Shown here piece after piece: positions 26,158 to 34,808 of a stretch of 64,000 nucleotides of DNA (the stretch's first letter is position 1; every line of letters starts with the position of its first letter). The position numbers and the translations under genes were made by a program. Source of the DNA: Haladaptatus sp. DJG-WS-42 (lineage in GTDB: Archaea; Halobacteriota; Halobacteria; Halobacteriales; Halococcaceae); assembly GCF_037198285.1 (NCBI RefSeq), contig NZ_CP147243.1:930001-994000 (forward strand). The letters run 5' to 3'. The notes beneath the pieces are model-generated. The model saw nothing but the letters and a program-made list of their open reading frames with translations. It made no database searches and was not told where the DNA came from.

Positions 26158-27258
26158 ATGTCAGATACGACCTATCCTCGGAGAGCAGTTCTTGCGATGG
26201 CTGGGGTTGCGCTTGGTGGCGCCAGCCTCATCCGGGCAACCGGAAGTGCGACCGCGGCGACCCGTGAATCATTTTTACTCCTCGAAGGCACCGACCACGA
26301 GACTGAAGTGTTCGTCACCCATGGCGAGGCAGACGGCCCGACCGTTCTCGTGATTGGTGGTATCCACGGAAACGAGACGGCAGGCTACGAAGCAGCAGCC
26401 GAAATCAAAGAGTGGGAAATCGAATCTGGGACGCTCGTGACGATACCACGCGCGAACGAGGTTGCAATCAGCAACGACACGCGAATCGGTGACGGCGGCG
26501 ACCTGAACCGACAGTTCCCAACCGGCGAGGAGCCGGAGACAGCCCTCGCTCGCGCACTCTGGAGCGTCGTCGAAGAGTACGAACCGGGCACGGTTCTCGA
26601 CCTCCACGAATCACAAGAAGTCTACGACGGCAGTGACTTAGATGGCGTCGGCCAGACCGTGTTCCACTCGGATGGCGAGAAAGCGACGACCGACGCAGAG
26701 GACGCCGTCAACTTCGTGAACAACACCTACATCGGCGACAGCACGTACAACTTCAAACTCGGCGGTTTCTCCAGCCCCGATACCGACCCAAGCGACCTGT
26801 TCGTCCACAAAGCCTCGCGCGACGCCGGTGCGGACGCTTTCCTCGTCGAGACGGTTTCGACGGACATCGCTCTCGACACACGCGTCGAGTGGCACAACGT
26901 GATTACCCGTCGGGTGGCCGGTGAAGAGCTGTTCGCCGGCGAAGAAGAGACGCCAACACCGACTCCAGAACCAGAACCAGAGCCGCCAACGGCGACGATT
27001 GCGACCACGCCCGAGAACGCAACTGACGTGACGCTCGAAAAGGGCACGACCGTCGAACTCGACGCGACTTCGTCTGAAGCCGGAAGCAGTGACATCGTCA
27101 AGTTCGCATGGGACCTCACCGGCGACGGCGCAACCGACGCGACGGGCGCACAGACGAGCGTCACGCTCGATGAGTGTCAGCAGTACCCCATCGTCCTCAC
27201 CGCGACCGATGCAGAGGGGATGACCGACACGACCGAGATTTCACTCTCGACGCTGTAA
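26158..27258 (+). CDS. Tat-exported aspartoacylase/succinylglutamate-desuccinylase-like protein with PKD-like tail
   Basis: A 366-residue secreted zinc carboxypeptidase-fold protein. The twin-arginine signal (YPRRAVLAMAGVALGG) is followed by an AxA-type cleavage region. The zinc site is visible as GGIHGNETAGYEA (His and Glu) with a later DLHESQE (His), and a possible catalytic Glu lies in FLVETVS. After a Pro/Glu/Thr linker (TPTPEPEPEPP) comes a PKD/Ig-like domain of about 90 residues (TTVELDATSS to the end). It probably trims amide-linked groups outside the cell; the substrate is unknown. It is divergent from the MFS gene. Confidence 0.8.
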   Translation: MSDTTYPRRAVLAMAGVALGGASLIRATGSATAATRESFLLLEGTDHETEVFVTHGEADGPTVLVIGGIHGNETAGYEAAAEIKEWEIESGTLVTIPRANEVAISNDTRIGDGGDLNRQFPTGEEPETALARALWSVVEEYEPGTVLDLHESQEVYDGSDLDGVGQTVFHSDGEKATTDAEDAVNFVNNTYIGDSTYNFKLGGFSSPDTDPSDLFVHKASRDAGADAFLVETVSTDIALDTRVEWHNVITRRVAGEELFAGEEETPTPTPEPEPEPPTATIATTPENATDVTLEKGTTVELDATSSEAGSSDIVKFAWDLTGDGATDATGAQTSVTLDECQQYPIVLTATDAEGMTDTTEISLSTL

Positions 27259-27291
27259 ACGCCTCGGTGGGTGTTTCCTAGCGCGGCGGGA

Positions 27292-27591
27292 CTACGCGAG
27301 TCCCTTCGAGTCGATAACGTCCCAGAGCTTCTCGCCCTCTTCGGTGATGCCGTAGACACGTCCCTTTCGCTGTTGCTCTGAAACCAGTAACTCGACGAGC
27401 GAGCGGCGACGAAGCTGCCCAAGCGCCCGCGAGATGTGCGAGATCGCGTTGTCAGAGTCACTTGCGAGCCGAGACGGTGTCGAAGGACCGTCTGCGAGTT
27501 GTGCGAGAACGATTACCCGGTACTGTGAGCTGATTATGTAGCTGACTTCATCCCAGTCATCTACCGATTGTGTCTCCTGCGTCCAGCTCAT
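27292..27591 (-). CDS. Winged-helix DNA-binding protein
   Basis: A 99-residue winged-helix protein of a type frequent in haloarchaea (ArsR/MarR-like). The helix-turn-helix spans SRLASDSDNAISHISRALGQL and is followed by the wing (SLVELLVSEQQRKGRVYGITEEG) and a last helix. It contains no ligand domain. It lies at the left border of the polysaccharide locus, convergent with the aspartoacylase-like gene, and might control nearby genes, though no target site is evident. Confidence 0.8.
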   Translation of the reverse strand: MSWTQETQSVDDWDEVSYIISSQYRVIVLAQLADGPSTPSRLASDSDNAISHISRALGQLRRRSLVELLVSEQQRKGRVYGITEEGEKLWDVIDSKGLA

Positions 27592-27922
27592 TGGTTAAAC
27601 TCGGAGCGTCCATCGCACTGCGCTGCACGTCGGGGTGACTCCGGTGCGCAGGCGAGCCAGCTACTTCTCCGCGGGTACCCATGAGCGCCAGACGAGGCCG
27701 TCCTCGGTGGCGCTGCTTCGTGTATAAGTCGGTCACTTCCCAGTTCGCGTGCCATTACGTGTGGGGTAAGCCCCCGAAAATTACATAAATCTTCCGCCCG
27801 CAAATATTACAGATTATGTGAATGTCTTTCGTGAGTGGAAGTGAAAGTACGATATAACCGCCAACGAGCACCCAATGCGACCGATTATAAGAAAGTCAAA
27901 GTAGTCAGGAAAATCATGTATT
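27592..27922. other. Intergenic gap, nothing firm seen
   Basis: This 331-base gap separates the winged-helix gene from the GT2 gene; both are on the minus strand. The right half is AT-rich (around 27777-27920) and a short open frame at 27588-27803 has no coding character. I see no RNA gene. Confidence 0.5.
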
Positions 27923-28960
27923 CTATGGTGTTTGTGACCGTGTCACAGAGGTCGCATCAACCCGGGTGTCATCGACTGGCAGCAAGGCCGTATCGAGGTG
28001 GTCGTTCGCGCGCTTGTCGAGCAGCATACCAAGCGCCATGAACGTCGAGATGAGGACGAGCCCCCCAACGACTTCGACTAGACGCGAGATGCCAGTGTTG
28101 CCAAGAAGCACCGAGACGAGCGCAAACACACCGAATACGACGGCGAGCGTGTAGCAGCCAACGACCGAGTAGTCGCCGTTTTTCAGATACCGAGCGCGGA
28201 GCCGCCAGAGGAAGTTGCGAAACAGCATCTTAGAAACGTTTGGAATGTACGTCGAGTAGCGGATGTGGCTCACCTCGTCGCCGTAGATGGCGGGCATCGG
28301 CACGTCCACGACACGGAGTTTGTAGACGTTGAGTCTGACGAGCAGGTCGTTGCAGTAGCCGTAGAACTCGTACATGTTCTCTATGTCCACCGTCTCAAGG
28401 GCGGTGAGCGAGATGGCGGTGTAGCCGCTCTGTGGGTCGCCAATACCCCAGTAGCCGCTCGCGATGCGCGTAAGGTACGTGAGGATGACGTTCCCGACGT
28501 AGCGGAACGTCGGCATCGACTGGCGGTGGTCAGCCCGCAACAGTCGGTTTGTTTTGACGTACTCGGCTTCGCCCTTTGCAATCGGGTCGATGACGAGCGT
28601 GAGCAAGTCGGGGTCCATCTGCCCGTCGCCGCCGAGGACGGTGACGATGTCCACCTTGTCGTCTCTGGCGCGGAGATAACCCGTCTTGATGGCCGCACCG
28701 ACGCCGCGGTTCTGGTCGTGCTGGATGGCGATGACGCGTTCTACGTTCGACCCACCGTCTGTGATCGGGTGGACGAGCGACGTTCGCGCTCGACTCGCCG
28801 ACACCGCGGCTTGAATCTCTTCCCACGTCTCGTCAGTAGAGCCGTCGTCGATAACGTAGATGTGATCGACGAACGATGGCACTGATTCGATGACGTTCCC
28901 AACAAACCCCTGTTCGTTGTACGCCGGTATGACGACGCCAACTGAGTTTCCGTTATACAT
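27923..28960 (-). CDS. Family 2 glycosyltransferase (dolichyl-phosphate sugar synthase-like)
   Basis: A membrane-bound GT-A enzyme that probably moves a sugar from a nucleotide donor to a polyprenyl-phosphate or to a lipid-linked glycan. The 345 residues show GVVIPAYNEQGFVGNVI, YVIDDGSTDETW, NRGVGAAIKTGYL and the DxD-like VLGGDGQMDPD. Two hydrophobic helices close the protein (VVGCYTLAVVFGVFALVSVLL and VVGGLVLISTFMALGMLL in outline), as in the DPM/AglJ-like group. The start at 28960 is 46 bases after the stop of the co-directional epimerase gene, so the two are likely one operon. Confidence 0.88.
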   Translation of the reverse strand: MYNGNSVGVVIPAYNEQGFVGNVIESVPSFVDHIYVIDDGSTDETWEEIQAAVSASRARTSLVHPITDGGSNVERVIAIQHDQNRGVGAAIKTGYLRARDDKVDIVTVLGGDGQMDPDLLTLVIDPIAKGEAEYVKTNRLLRADHRQSMPTFRYVGNVILTYLTRIASGYWGIGDPQSGYTAISLTALETVDIENMYEFYGYCNDLLVRLNVYKLRVVDVPMPAIYGDEVSHIRYSTYIPNVSKMLFRNFLWRLRARYLKNGDYSVVGCYTLAVVFGVFALVSVLLGNTGISRLVEVVGGLVLISTFMALGMLLDKRANDHLDTALLPVDDTRVDATSVTRSQTP

Positions 28961-29006
28961 TTTCTTCTCCCCCTTGTGTGGTGTCTCCCCGGACACCGGT
29001 CGTGTG

Positions 29007-29951
29007 TTAGTTAGCTGGCTGTTCGCGCTGTGTCGTTGCGACGAGGCGTCGCAGCCCGTCTTCGAGCGAGACGTGCGGGTCGAATCCGAGTCGGTCCCGG
29101 GCCCGCGAGATGTCGGCACAGCTGTGTTGAATGTCGCCCGTGCGTGGTTCGGTGAACTGAATCTCCGCCCGCAGGCCAGTGACCTCACGAATCAGCGTCG
29201 CAAGGTCGAGAATCGAGAGCGCCCTGCCCGTCCCGACGTTGAACGCCTCGCCGGTGTGGTCGGTGGTCGCCGCGAGCAGATTCGCCTGCACCACGTCATC
29301 GACGTGGACGAAGTCGCGGGTCTGCGAGCCGTCGCCGTGGACGGTGAGCGGCGTGCCGTTCGTGGCACGGTCGACGAAGGTGCTGATGACGCCGCTGTAG
29401 TCGCCCGCGGTCTGTCGCGGGCCGTAGACGTTGAAGTAGCGCAGCGCGACCGTGTCCAGCCCGTAGAGCCGGTTGTAGGCGCGGGCGTAGTGGTCGCCTG
29501 CGAGCTTGTCGATGCCGTAGGGCGAGTCGGGCGCGGTGGGCGCGTCTTCCGAGATAGGCACCGTTTCTGGCGCACCGTAGATGGCCGCGCTCGATGCCGT
29601 CACGACGCGGGCGTCGTTCTCGCGGGCCGCTTCGAGGACGGCGACGGTCGCGTTGGCGTTCACGAGATTGCTGAAATACGGCGCTTCGACGGAGCCTTTG
29701 ACGCTCACGAAGCCCGCCTCGTGGAACACGAGGTCAACGCCCGCCATCGCCGCGGTGAGCGCGGCCGAGTCACAGACGTCGCCCTCGATGACGGTGATGC
29801 CTGTGGGCAGGTTTGCGCGGGTTCCCGTCGAAAAGTCGTCGAAGACGCGCACCGTGTTTTCCGGTACGAGGGCGTCTACGAGGTGGCTCCCGATGAACCC
29901 GGCCCCACCCGTCACGAGGACGGTCTGGTCAGCAATCGGTGGGTCACGCAT
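29007..29951 (-). CDS. NAD-dependent sugar-nucleotide epimerase/dehydratase
   Basis: An extended short-chain dehydrogenase acting on a nucleotide sugar, most like UDP-glucose 4-epimerases. The 314-residue protein has the NAD motif VTGGAGFIGSHL, the catalytic Ser region ASSAAIYG, the YGIDK catalytic pair, ALRYFNVYGPRQ and the substrate-side DGSQTRDFVHVDDVV. I chose the start at 29951 (MRDPPIADQ). It heads a two-gene unit with the GT2 gene. Substrate may be UDP-glucose, UDP-GlcNAc or UDP-glucuronate. A second epimerase of the same class lies at 54448-55434. Confidence 0.88.
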   Translation of the reverse strand: MRDPPIADQTVLVTGGAGFIGSHLVDALVPENTVRVFDDFSTGTRANLPTGITVIEGDVCDSAALTAAMAGVDLVFHEAGFVSVKGSVEAPYFSNLVNANATVAVLEAARENDARVVTASSAAIYGAPETVPISEDAPTAPDSPYGIDKLAGDHYARAYNRLYGLDTVALRYFNVYGPRQTAGDYSGVISTFVDRATNGTPLTVHGDGSQTRDFVHVDDVVQANLLAATTDHTGEAFNVGTGRALSILDLATLIREVTGLRAEIQFTEPRTGDIQHSCADISRARDRLGFDPHVSLEDGLRRLVATTQREQPAN

Positions 29952-30275
29952 TGTGGCCTCCCGACGAAGGTTCGGCAAGCGCGGCTAGCTGCGGAGCCAC
30001 GCGGAGTGCATTGCCTCTCATCATAGCAATACAGCGAATAGTAGCGTGATTGTTATATTCGGGCTATAATGCAGCAGCCTCAGCTTGAAATTGAAAACCA
30101 TACCTAATCGGACACGTCTGTCCAGTGAACGCATGACCGCCGTGTGGAACGATGCACGCACAGTCTCATACGGGCGCGAGGAGCCGATTGGAGTGTTATG
30201 AACGAACCGGGTAATCGGGCATTATCGGCCGGTAAACGCCGATTTCCCGTCTCGAATCGAGGGGTGAAAAGAGAG
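29952..30275. other. Intergenic gap with probable promoter of the epimerase unit
   Basis: The 324 bases between two minus-strand genes contain an AT-rich patch at about 30030-30070 that could hold a promoter. I see no gene or RNA structure in the rest. Confidence 0.45.
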
Positions 30276-31280
30276 TTACCGCTTTACGACGTTGTACGCC
30301 GTCTTCGCCACGTCCATCAGCGGGTTGTTGGTCTCGACGACGTAGTACGGCACGAGGTGTGCGCCGAATTTCGACTTGTAATCACAGAGGCGTTTGGTGT
30401 TCGCACCGACCATGTCGTAGGTGGTGATAGCGGAGAGCGCTGGGTCTTCTGCCACGTCTTTGAGGATGGCCCAGTGCAACAGCGTGTTGACGCTCACGTT
30501 CTCGTAGGAGGCGCGCATCCCGCCAAGCCAGTAGTACACCGTATCGTTCGAATAGAGTGTGATGATGCCGTTCAGATACGCACCCGTGCCGTCGCGGGCG
30601 ACGTAGACGCGACACCGGTCGCCAAGCGAGAGCAACAGGTCGCGGACGTACTCCCACGAGAGAGTGAACGTCTCGCCTTGCTCTGCGTAGCGCGCCACTT
30701 GGTCGTCGTAGATGATTTTGGCCGACTCGATGCCTTCGACGCTGAAGGTCAAATCGAGGTCGTCGAGACGCCGAATTTCGGTGCGTAGGCTCCGGCTGAA
30801 GGAGCTCATCACCGCGTCGAGTGGCCCGTCACCGACGGTGAGGTGGTAGGTGAAATCCGAGGACACCCGAAAGTCGTCCCAGCGATACGGCCGTGGGTCG
30901 TGATACGACGGCGAACACACCATCCGCAACAGCGTCCGTGGGCTGTTCGCGTCGAGTGCTTCTAACACGCCTTCGGTGAACTGTTGGTTCAGCTGTTCGT
31001 GTTTCCGGCGTTTCGGGCTGTTTGGCATCAACACCGGCCCGAGGTGGGGAATCCCCATCGCGGGAGGTGGCGACATAATCGTCCGCCCGACCGAGCGGTC
31101 TTTGACGAACGTCGGCAACAGCGCGACCGGCTCTTGGCCGTTGAAGCCGCCGAACAGCTGCATCTCCGCTGCGGTGTGGTCGTCGATGACCCGGAGTGCC
31201 TCTGGTGTGTGAAATACCTCAAAGCCTGCCGCGGGGAGGGCTGCCTCCCACTCCGACAGGTCAAGTTGCTCTATACGCAT
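30276..31280 (-). CDS. FemAB/GNAT-type acyltransferase
   Basis: A 334-residue cytosolic protein with the double-GNAT layout of FemAB-like and BioF2-like acyltransferases. In bacteria these add amino acids or acyl groups to cell-wall precursors. Visible are WEAALPAAGFEVFHTPEALRV at the N-terminus, a central basic helix (SFSRSLRTEIRRLDD), YARDGTGAYLNGII-like strands and the YYWLGGMRASYENVSVNTLLHW segment common in the family's second half. It probably modifies a sugar or lipid carrier intermediate of this locus. It stands alone, divergent from the methyltransferase gene. Confidence 0.8.
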   Translation of the reverse strand: MRIEQLDLSEWEAALPAAGFEVFHTPEALRVIDDHTAAEMQLFGGFNGQEPVALLPTFVKDRSVGRTIMSPPPAMGIPHLGPVLMPNSPKRRKHEQLNQQFTEGVLEALDANSPRTLLRMVCSPSYHDPRPYRWDDFRVSSDFTYHLTVGDGPLDAVMSSFSRSLRTEIRRLDDLDLTFSVEGIESAKIIYDDQVARYAEQGETFTLSWEYVRDLLLSLGDRCRVYVARDGTGAYLNGIITLYSNDTVYYWLGGMRASYENVSVNTLLHWAILKDVAEDPALSAITTYDMVGANTKRLCDYKSKFGAHLVPYYVVETNNPLMDVAKTAYNVVKR

Positions 31281-31527
31281 GTGAGTTCAGCCTGTGTATG
31301 CGTGAGGGATACTCTTTGTAACGCAGAACCTACCGGTAGAAGGAACCGATTACAGACACCAGTTGTGCGATATGGTCACAAGAGCCCGACGTCGGGAAAT
31401 CGCCGGTAGGAACGGCCATCAGCGCATAGTGAGTCCGTAACTATACTCGTGGTTTTCGAACATACAGGTGATTCAAACTGACTGCTGTGTCGGGTAGTTC
31501 GTCGTCACAGCGAGAGAGTGATTCCAC

Positions 31528-32499
31528 GTGTTCCAAGAAACAATCAATAAGGTGTATTTACAGACACCAGAAGGCTATCGGGAATTCCTCCGCAAGTGGT
31601 ACTACGTTCTCAATCCGAAGATGTCGTGGCGCGACCGAAAGAAGACGCTCAAGACGACAGCGCAGTTCTCCGGTCGCTTTTTCGACTGCGAAGAGACGAT
31701 GCAAACGTACGAAGATGAGTTCAACGAAAGCATCATCGGCCCTGCCATCTACGACGGGATAAAAGACCTCCCCGAGGGAATCTCGCTGTTCGATGCACAC
31801 AAAGACGAGTGCATTCGGTTGTACGCGCTCATCCGGGAGTACAAACCAGCGGTCATCGTCGAAACTGGCGTGTACAGCGGCGTCTCGACACTCTCAATCC
31901 TCGCCGCACTCGAAGCAAATGAGGCGGGACGGCTCTACTCGATTGATTACTCACACGTCCTGAGCGACGAGGCGACAGACATCGACGCGAATACAGAACA
32001 GAGCTACTTCCGTGGTCGCCCATCGTGCGCAGAGGAGGGAACACACGTGCTCCCGAGAGGGAAACAGCCGGGCTGGCTGATTCCGGCGTCCATGCGCGAC
32101 CGCTGGGAACTCATCCCCGGCAAGCCACAGCTGGAGCTGCCACGCTTGCTCGACCGGCTCGGTGAAATCGACCTGTTCCACCACGACTCCTCACACGCCG
32201 CCTCGAGCATGATATTCGAGTTTGAACTCGCCTGGCAGTACCTGCGGCCGGGCGGCCTCATGGTCTCGAACCACATCGGCTGGAACGACGCCTTCGAAAC
32301 GTTCGTCGCAGAACACTCAGACGACTACGGCCTCATGACGTGGCACTACAACCCCGGTGCGGACTACCCGTGCCCGGGGAGCAGCGGCTACATCGTCAAA
32401 TCGATAGCCGACGCGCACACCAACGACGACACGGGAGTCGTCCATTCGGTGATACACGTCCAATCCCCCGAGCAGGCCCCAGAGCCAACAACTGACTGA
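31528..32499 (+). CDS. Class I SAM-dependent methyltransferase (Methyltransf_24/CmcI-like)
   Basis: A 323-residue protein with a Rossmann core. The SAM motif is IVETGVYSGVSTLSIL and is followed by an acidic strand (RLYSIDYSH). A later LFHHDSSHAASSMIFEFELAW and YLRPGGLMVSNHI resemble the metal-binding CmcI/cephalosporin-hydroxylase-like methyltransferases often found in polysaccharide loci. The frame uses a GTG start (MFQETINK); no ATG precedes it. Its TGA is directly followed by the ATG of the Kelch lipoprotein gene, so they are one unit. Confidence 0.78.
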   Translation: MFQETINKVYLQTPEGYREFLRKWYYVLNPKMSWRDRKKTLKTTAQFSGRFFDCEETMQTYEDEFNESIIGPAIYDGIKDLPEGISLFDAHKDECIRLYALIREYKPAVIVETGVYSGVSTLSILAALEANEAGRLYSIDYSHVLSDEATDIDANTEQSYFRGRPSCAEEGTHVLPRGKQPGWLIPASMRDRWELIPGKPQLELPRLLDRLGEIDLFHHDSSHAASSMIFEFELAWQYLRPGGLMVSNHIGWNDAFETFVAEHSDDYGLMTWHYNPGADYPCPGSSGYIVKSIADAHTNDDTGVVHSVIHVQSPEQAPEPTTD

Positions 32500-33576
32500 A
32501 TGACCACCGAACCACGATTTTCGCACCCGACTCGCCGCTCGTTTCTGACCACGACGGGCCTCGTCTTTGGGACGCTCTCGGTCGCGGGCTGTTCCTCGCT
32601 CGTCTCGCCGCCATCGCTCGACGCAGAGACATCGTGGGAGACCGGCCCGTCGCTCTCGCTCGACCGAACCGAAGTCGCCGCCGCCACGCTTGGTACGTCG
32701 CTCTACGTCATCGGCGGCATTGAACCTGGACGGGAAGCAAGTCGAGCGGTCGAACGCTTCGACCCCGAACGCGGCTCGTGGGAGCGCGCACCCCCGCTCC
32801 CCGTTGGACTCCACCACACCGCGGCCGTCAGTGTCGGCGACGCCATCTATGTCATCGGCGGCTATCAGAACCAGTGGGACCCCGTGAACACGGTCTACCG
32901 CTTCGACGGGACGGCGTGGAGCGAGCGAGCAGCGATGCCGACCGTCCGTGGCGCGCTTTCGGCAGCCGTCCACGACGGCACCATCTACGTCGCCGGGGGC
33001 GCGGGTATCGACGGTATCCTCGCCACGTTCGAACGATACGACACCGCGAGCGATTCGTGGGCGCGCGGCCCGCCCATGCCCTCCGCGCGCGAACACCTCG
33101 CCTCGGCCGTCGTCGCCGGGAAGTTCTACGCCATTGGTGGGCGGACCGGCGGGTTGCGCACGAATCAAGGCACGACCGAAGTGTACGACCCAGCGACGAA
33201 CGAGTGGCGTGCAGTGGCGGGCATGCCAACCGCACGCAGCGGGTTCGGGGCAACCGTGTTCGACGGCGCCATCGTTGTCGCGGGCGGCGAAGGGGCTGGA
33301 GGAACAATCGCTGAAGTCGAACTCTACATCCCAGAAACAGACGAATGGTTCAGGCTCCCCGACCTACCAACGCCGCGCCACGGCCTCGGCGTGACCGCGC
33401 TCGGAAATCGGATTTTTACGACCGCAGGCGGTCCGGAGCCAGGCTTTTTCTACGCGAACACGGTGGAGGTGTTGACCTTCGAAGCCGGGAGTCTGCGTCC
33501 GGTCGTGAAATCGTCACAGTCGCTCGTGTGTGGCCTGCCGCTGCTCGGCGAGTTGCTTCGCGGAACGCTGTGTTAA
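32500..33576 (+). CDS. Tat-exported Kelch-repeat lipoprotein
   Basis: A 358-residue extracytoplasmic protein. TRRSFLTTTG and the lipobox VAGC (C31) mark a Tat lipoprotein. Six Kelch repeats follow, each with a GG pair and a conserved Tyr/Trp, for example YVIGGIEPG, YVIGGYQNQWD, YVAGGAGID, YAIGGRTGG and VVAGGEGAGG, with W in GSWERAPPLP, DSWARGPPMP and NEWRAVAGMP. They should close into a beta propeller. The fold is known from galactose oxidase and sialate mutarotases, but copper ligands are not evident. A binding or sugar-handling role at the surface is likely. It follows the methyltransferase gene with no gap. Confidence 0.82.
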   Translation: MTTEPRFSHPTRRSFLTTTGLVFGTLSVAGCSSLVSPPSLDAETSWETGPSLSLDRTEVAAATLGTSLYVIGGIEPGREASRAVERFDPERGSWERAPPLPVGLHHTAAVSVGDAIYVIGGYQNQWDPVNTVYRFDGTAWSERAAMPTVRGALSAAVHDGTIYVAGGAGIDGILATFERYDTASDSWARGPPMPSAREHLASAVVAGKFYAIGGRTGGLRTNQGTTEVYDPATNEWRAVAGMPTARSGFGATVFDGAIVVAGGEGAGGTIAEVELYIPETDEWFRLPDLPTPRHGLGVTALGNRIFTTAGGPEPGFFYANTVEVLTFEAGSLRPVVKSSQSLVCGLPLLGELLRGTLC

Positions 33577-33579
33577 AAC

Positions 33580-34629
33580 TTAGTTGGCTTCTGAGACGGT
33601 CACCCAGAGATAGAGGTGCCGGTAGGCGTTTTCTTCCGTCGGGTCTGCTGGAACGTCGCCCTTATACAGCATGTAGCTGAGGCGGAGGTTCTCACCGGTC
33701 ATGGTTGGTGTGAGTTCGTGTGACTCCAACCACGTACCCTTGTCCTGAACGGTTGCACTGTAGCGGTTCAATTCTTCACGCTCAACAACAGTGAGTGTGC
33801 CATCAACGGTTTCGACACGTTGGAGTTCGACGACTACGTTGTACGTGGTCAGTCTCCCCTCTTGATTCTCGACGACCAAGAGGAGCTCTTGGGGAACCCC
33901 TTGCTGGAACTCTGATGGATATCCAGAGAAGACGAAATCGCCTGCCTCGTTCTGCGAGACCAGAGAGAACTCGGTGTACTCCTCTGCATAGTTGGGAACG
34001 AACAGTGCGTAACCGAACCCGGTCGTCGCCACGACGACAGTACAGATGAGAGCAACGTTCAACACGAGATCGATGTTCGACTCTGTGTCTAAGACCGCGA
34101 CCGACAGCTCAGAGAACCACTGCTTGACTGGGATGTCGAACCGTTGTTCAGGTGCAAGTGCTTTCCGTCGTTGTGAGCCGATGAACATCAACAAGATGAT
34201 AAATACACTGAGGCTCCCGATAACGGTGCGAATAGTGAGTCCGAAGCCTGCAAGTGAGAGTGCAATCGCAAGGGGTGGCATAAGCGCGATGCTGAGACCA
34301 AATGAGAGGGCGATTCGTTCACCGAACGTAACTCCGCGCTCCCGTCTGTGGATGAATGCTGGCAGTGGCCCCTCGATAGAATCGTTCTGAATCCATCCAT
34401 CAACGTCCGCTTCGAGGCTGAAACGGTGTGGGTATAGTGCTAACAGCAGAACGAACCCGGGGACGAACAGCACTAACGGAAGACCGATAATCGTTCTCAT
34501 AACGGCGTTTTCCGTATAGAGAACAAGTGAGAGACTCAACAGAAGATACACAAGTCCTACGGCTAGGTCCATCCCCGGGACGTGAACCTGCGAAAGAACT
34601 CTTCGCCAAACCGTTTCGTCAGTCATCAT
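33580..34629 (-). CDS. DUF1616 family membrane protein
   Basis: A 349-residue protein of the DUF1616 family, found in archaeal surface-glycan loci; its function is not known. Four or so helices in the first half (LAVGLVYLLLSLSLVLY, IGLPLVLFVPGFVLLLALYP, GERIALSFGLSIALMPPLAIALSLAG region, VFIILLMFIG) are followed by another helix near residue 190 and an outward C-terminal beta domain (VVVELQRVETVDGTLTVVERE, RHLYLWVTVSEAN). The LVLFVPGF motif is typical of the family. It converges with the Kelch gene, with three bases between stops. Confidence 0.85.
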   Translation of the reverse strand: MMTDETVWRRVLSQVHVPGMDLAVGLVYLLLSLSLVLYTENAVMRTIIGLPLVLFVPGFVLLLALYPHRFSLEADVDGWIQNDSIEGPLPAFIHRRERGVTFGERIALSFGLSIALMPPLAIALSLAGFGLTIRTVIGSLSVFIILLMFIGSQRRKALAPEQRFDIPVKQWFSELSVAVLDTESNIDLVLNVALICTVVVATTGFGYALFVPNYAEEYTEFSLVSQNEAGDFVFSGYPSEFQQGVPQELLLVVENQEGRLTTYNVVVELQRVETVDGTLTVVEREELNRYSATVQDKGTWLESHELTPTMTGENLRLSYMLYKGDVPADPTEENAYRHLYLWVTVSEAN

Positions 34630-34808
34630 AGTACATCAGCCAGACGGGTACCCAAGCGGGACACTACCGTTTGCTAATGTAGAGATAGGTGGATTCACAC
34701 ATTGTTATCCTGCTACTTCTAACCGAAATCGCGCGCTCGCCGGTTTGGTACGTTCCAAAAGAATAGAACCACCGCAGGGGAATCGAATTAACGGTATGTT
34801 AACCCGAC

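Noticed and set aside
27588-27803. A 71-codon minus-strand frame upstream of the winged-helix gene
   Set aside because: Composition is unlike haloarchaeal proteins (Arg/Ser/Pro-rich, not acidic), no fold pattern is visible and the start context is weak.
31347-31570. A 13-base direct repeat (TTACAGACACCAG) before and at the start of the CmcI-like methyltransferase gene
   Set aside because: Two copies about 210 bases apart, one inside the coding sequence, with no further shared flanks. Chance or unrelated reuse explains it as well as an insertion site does.
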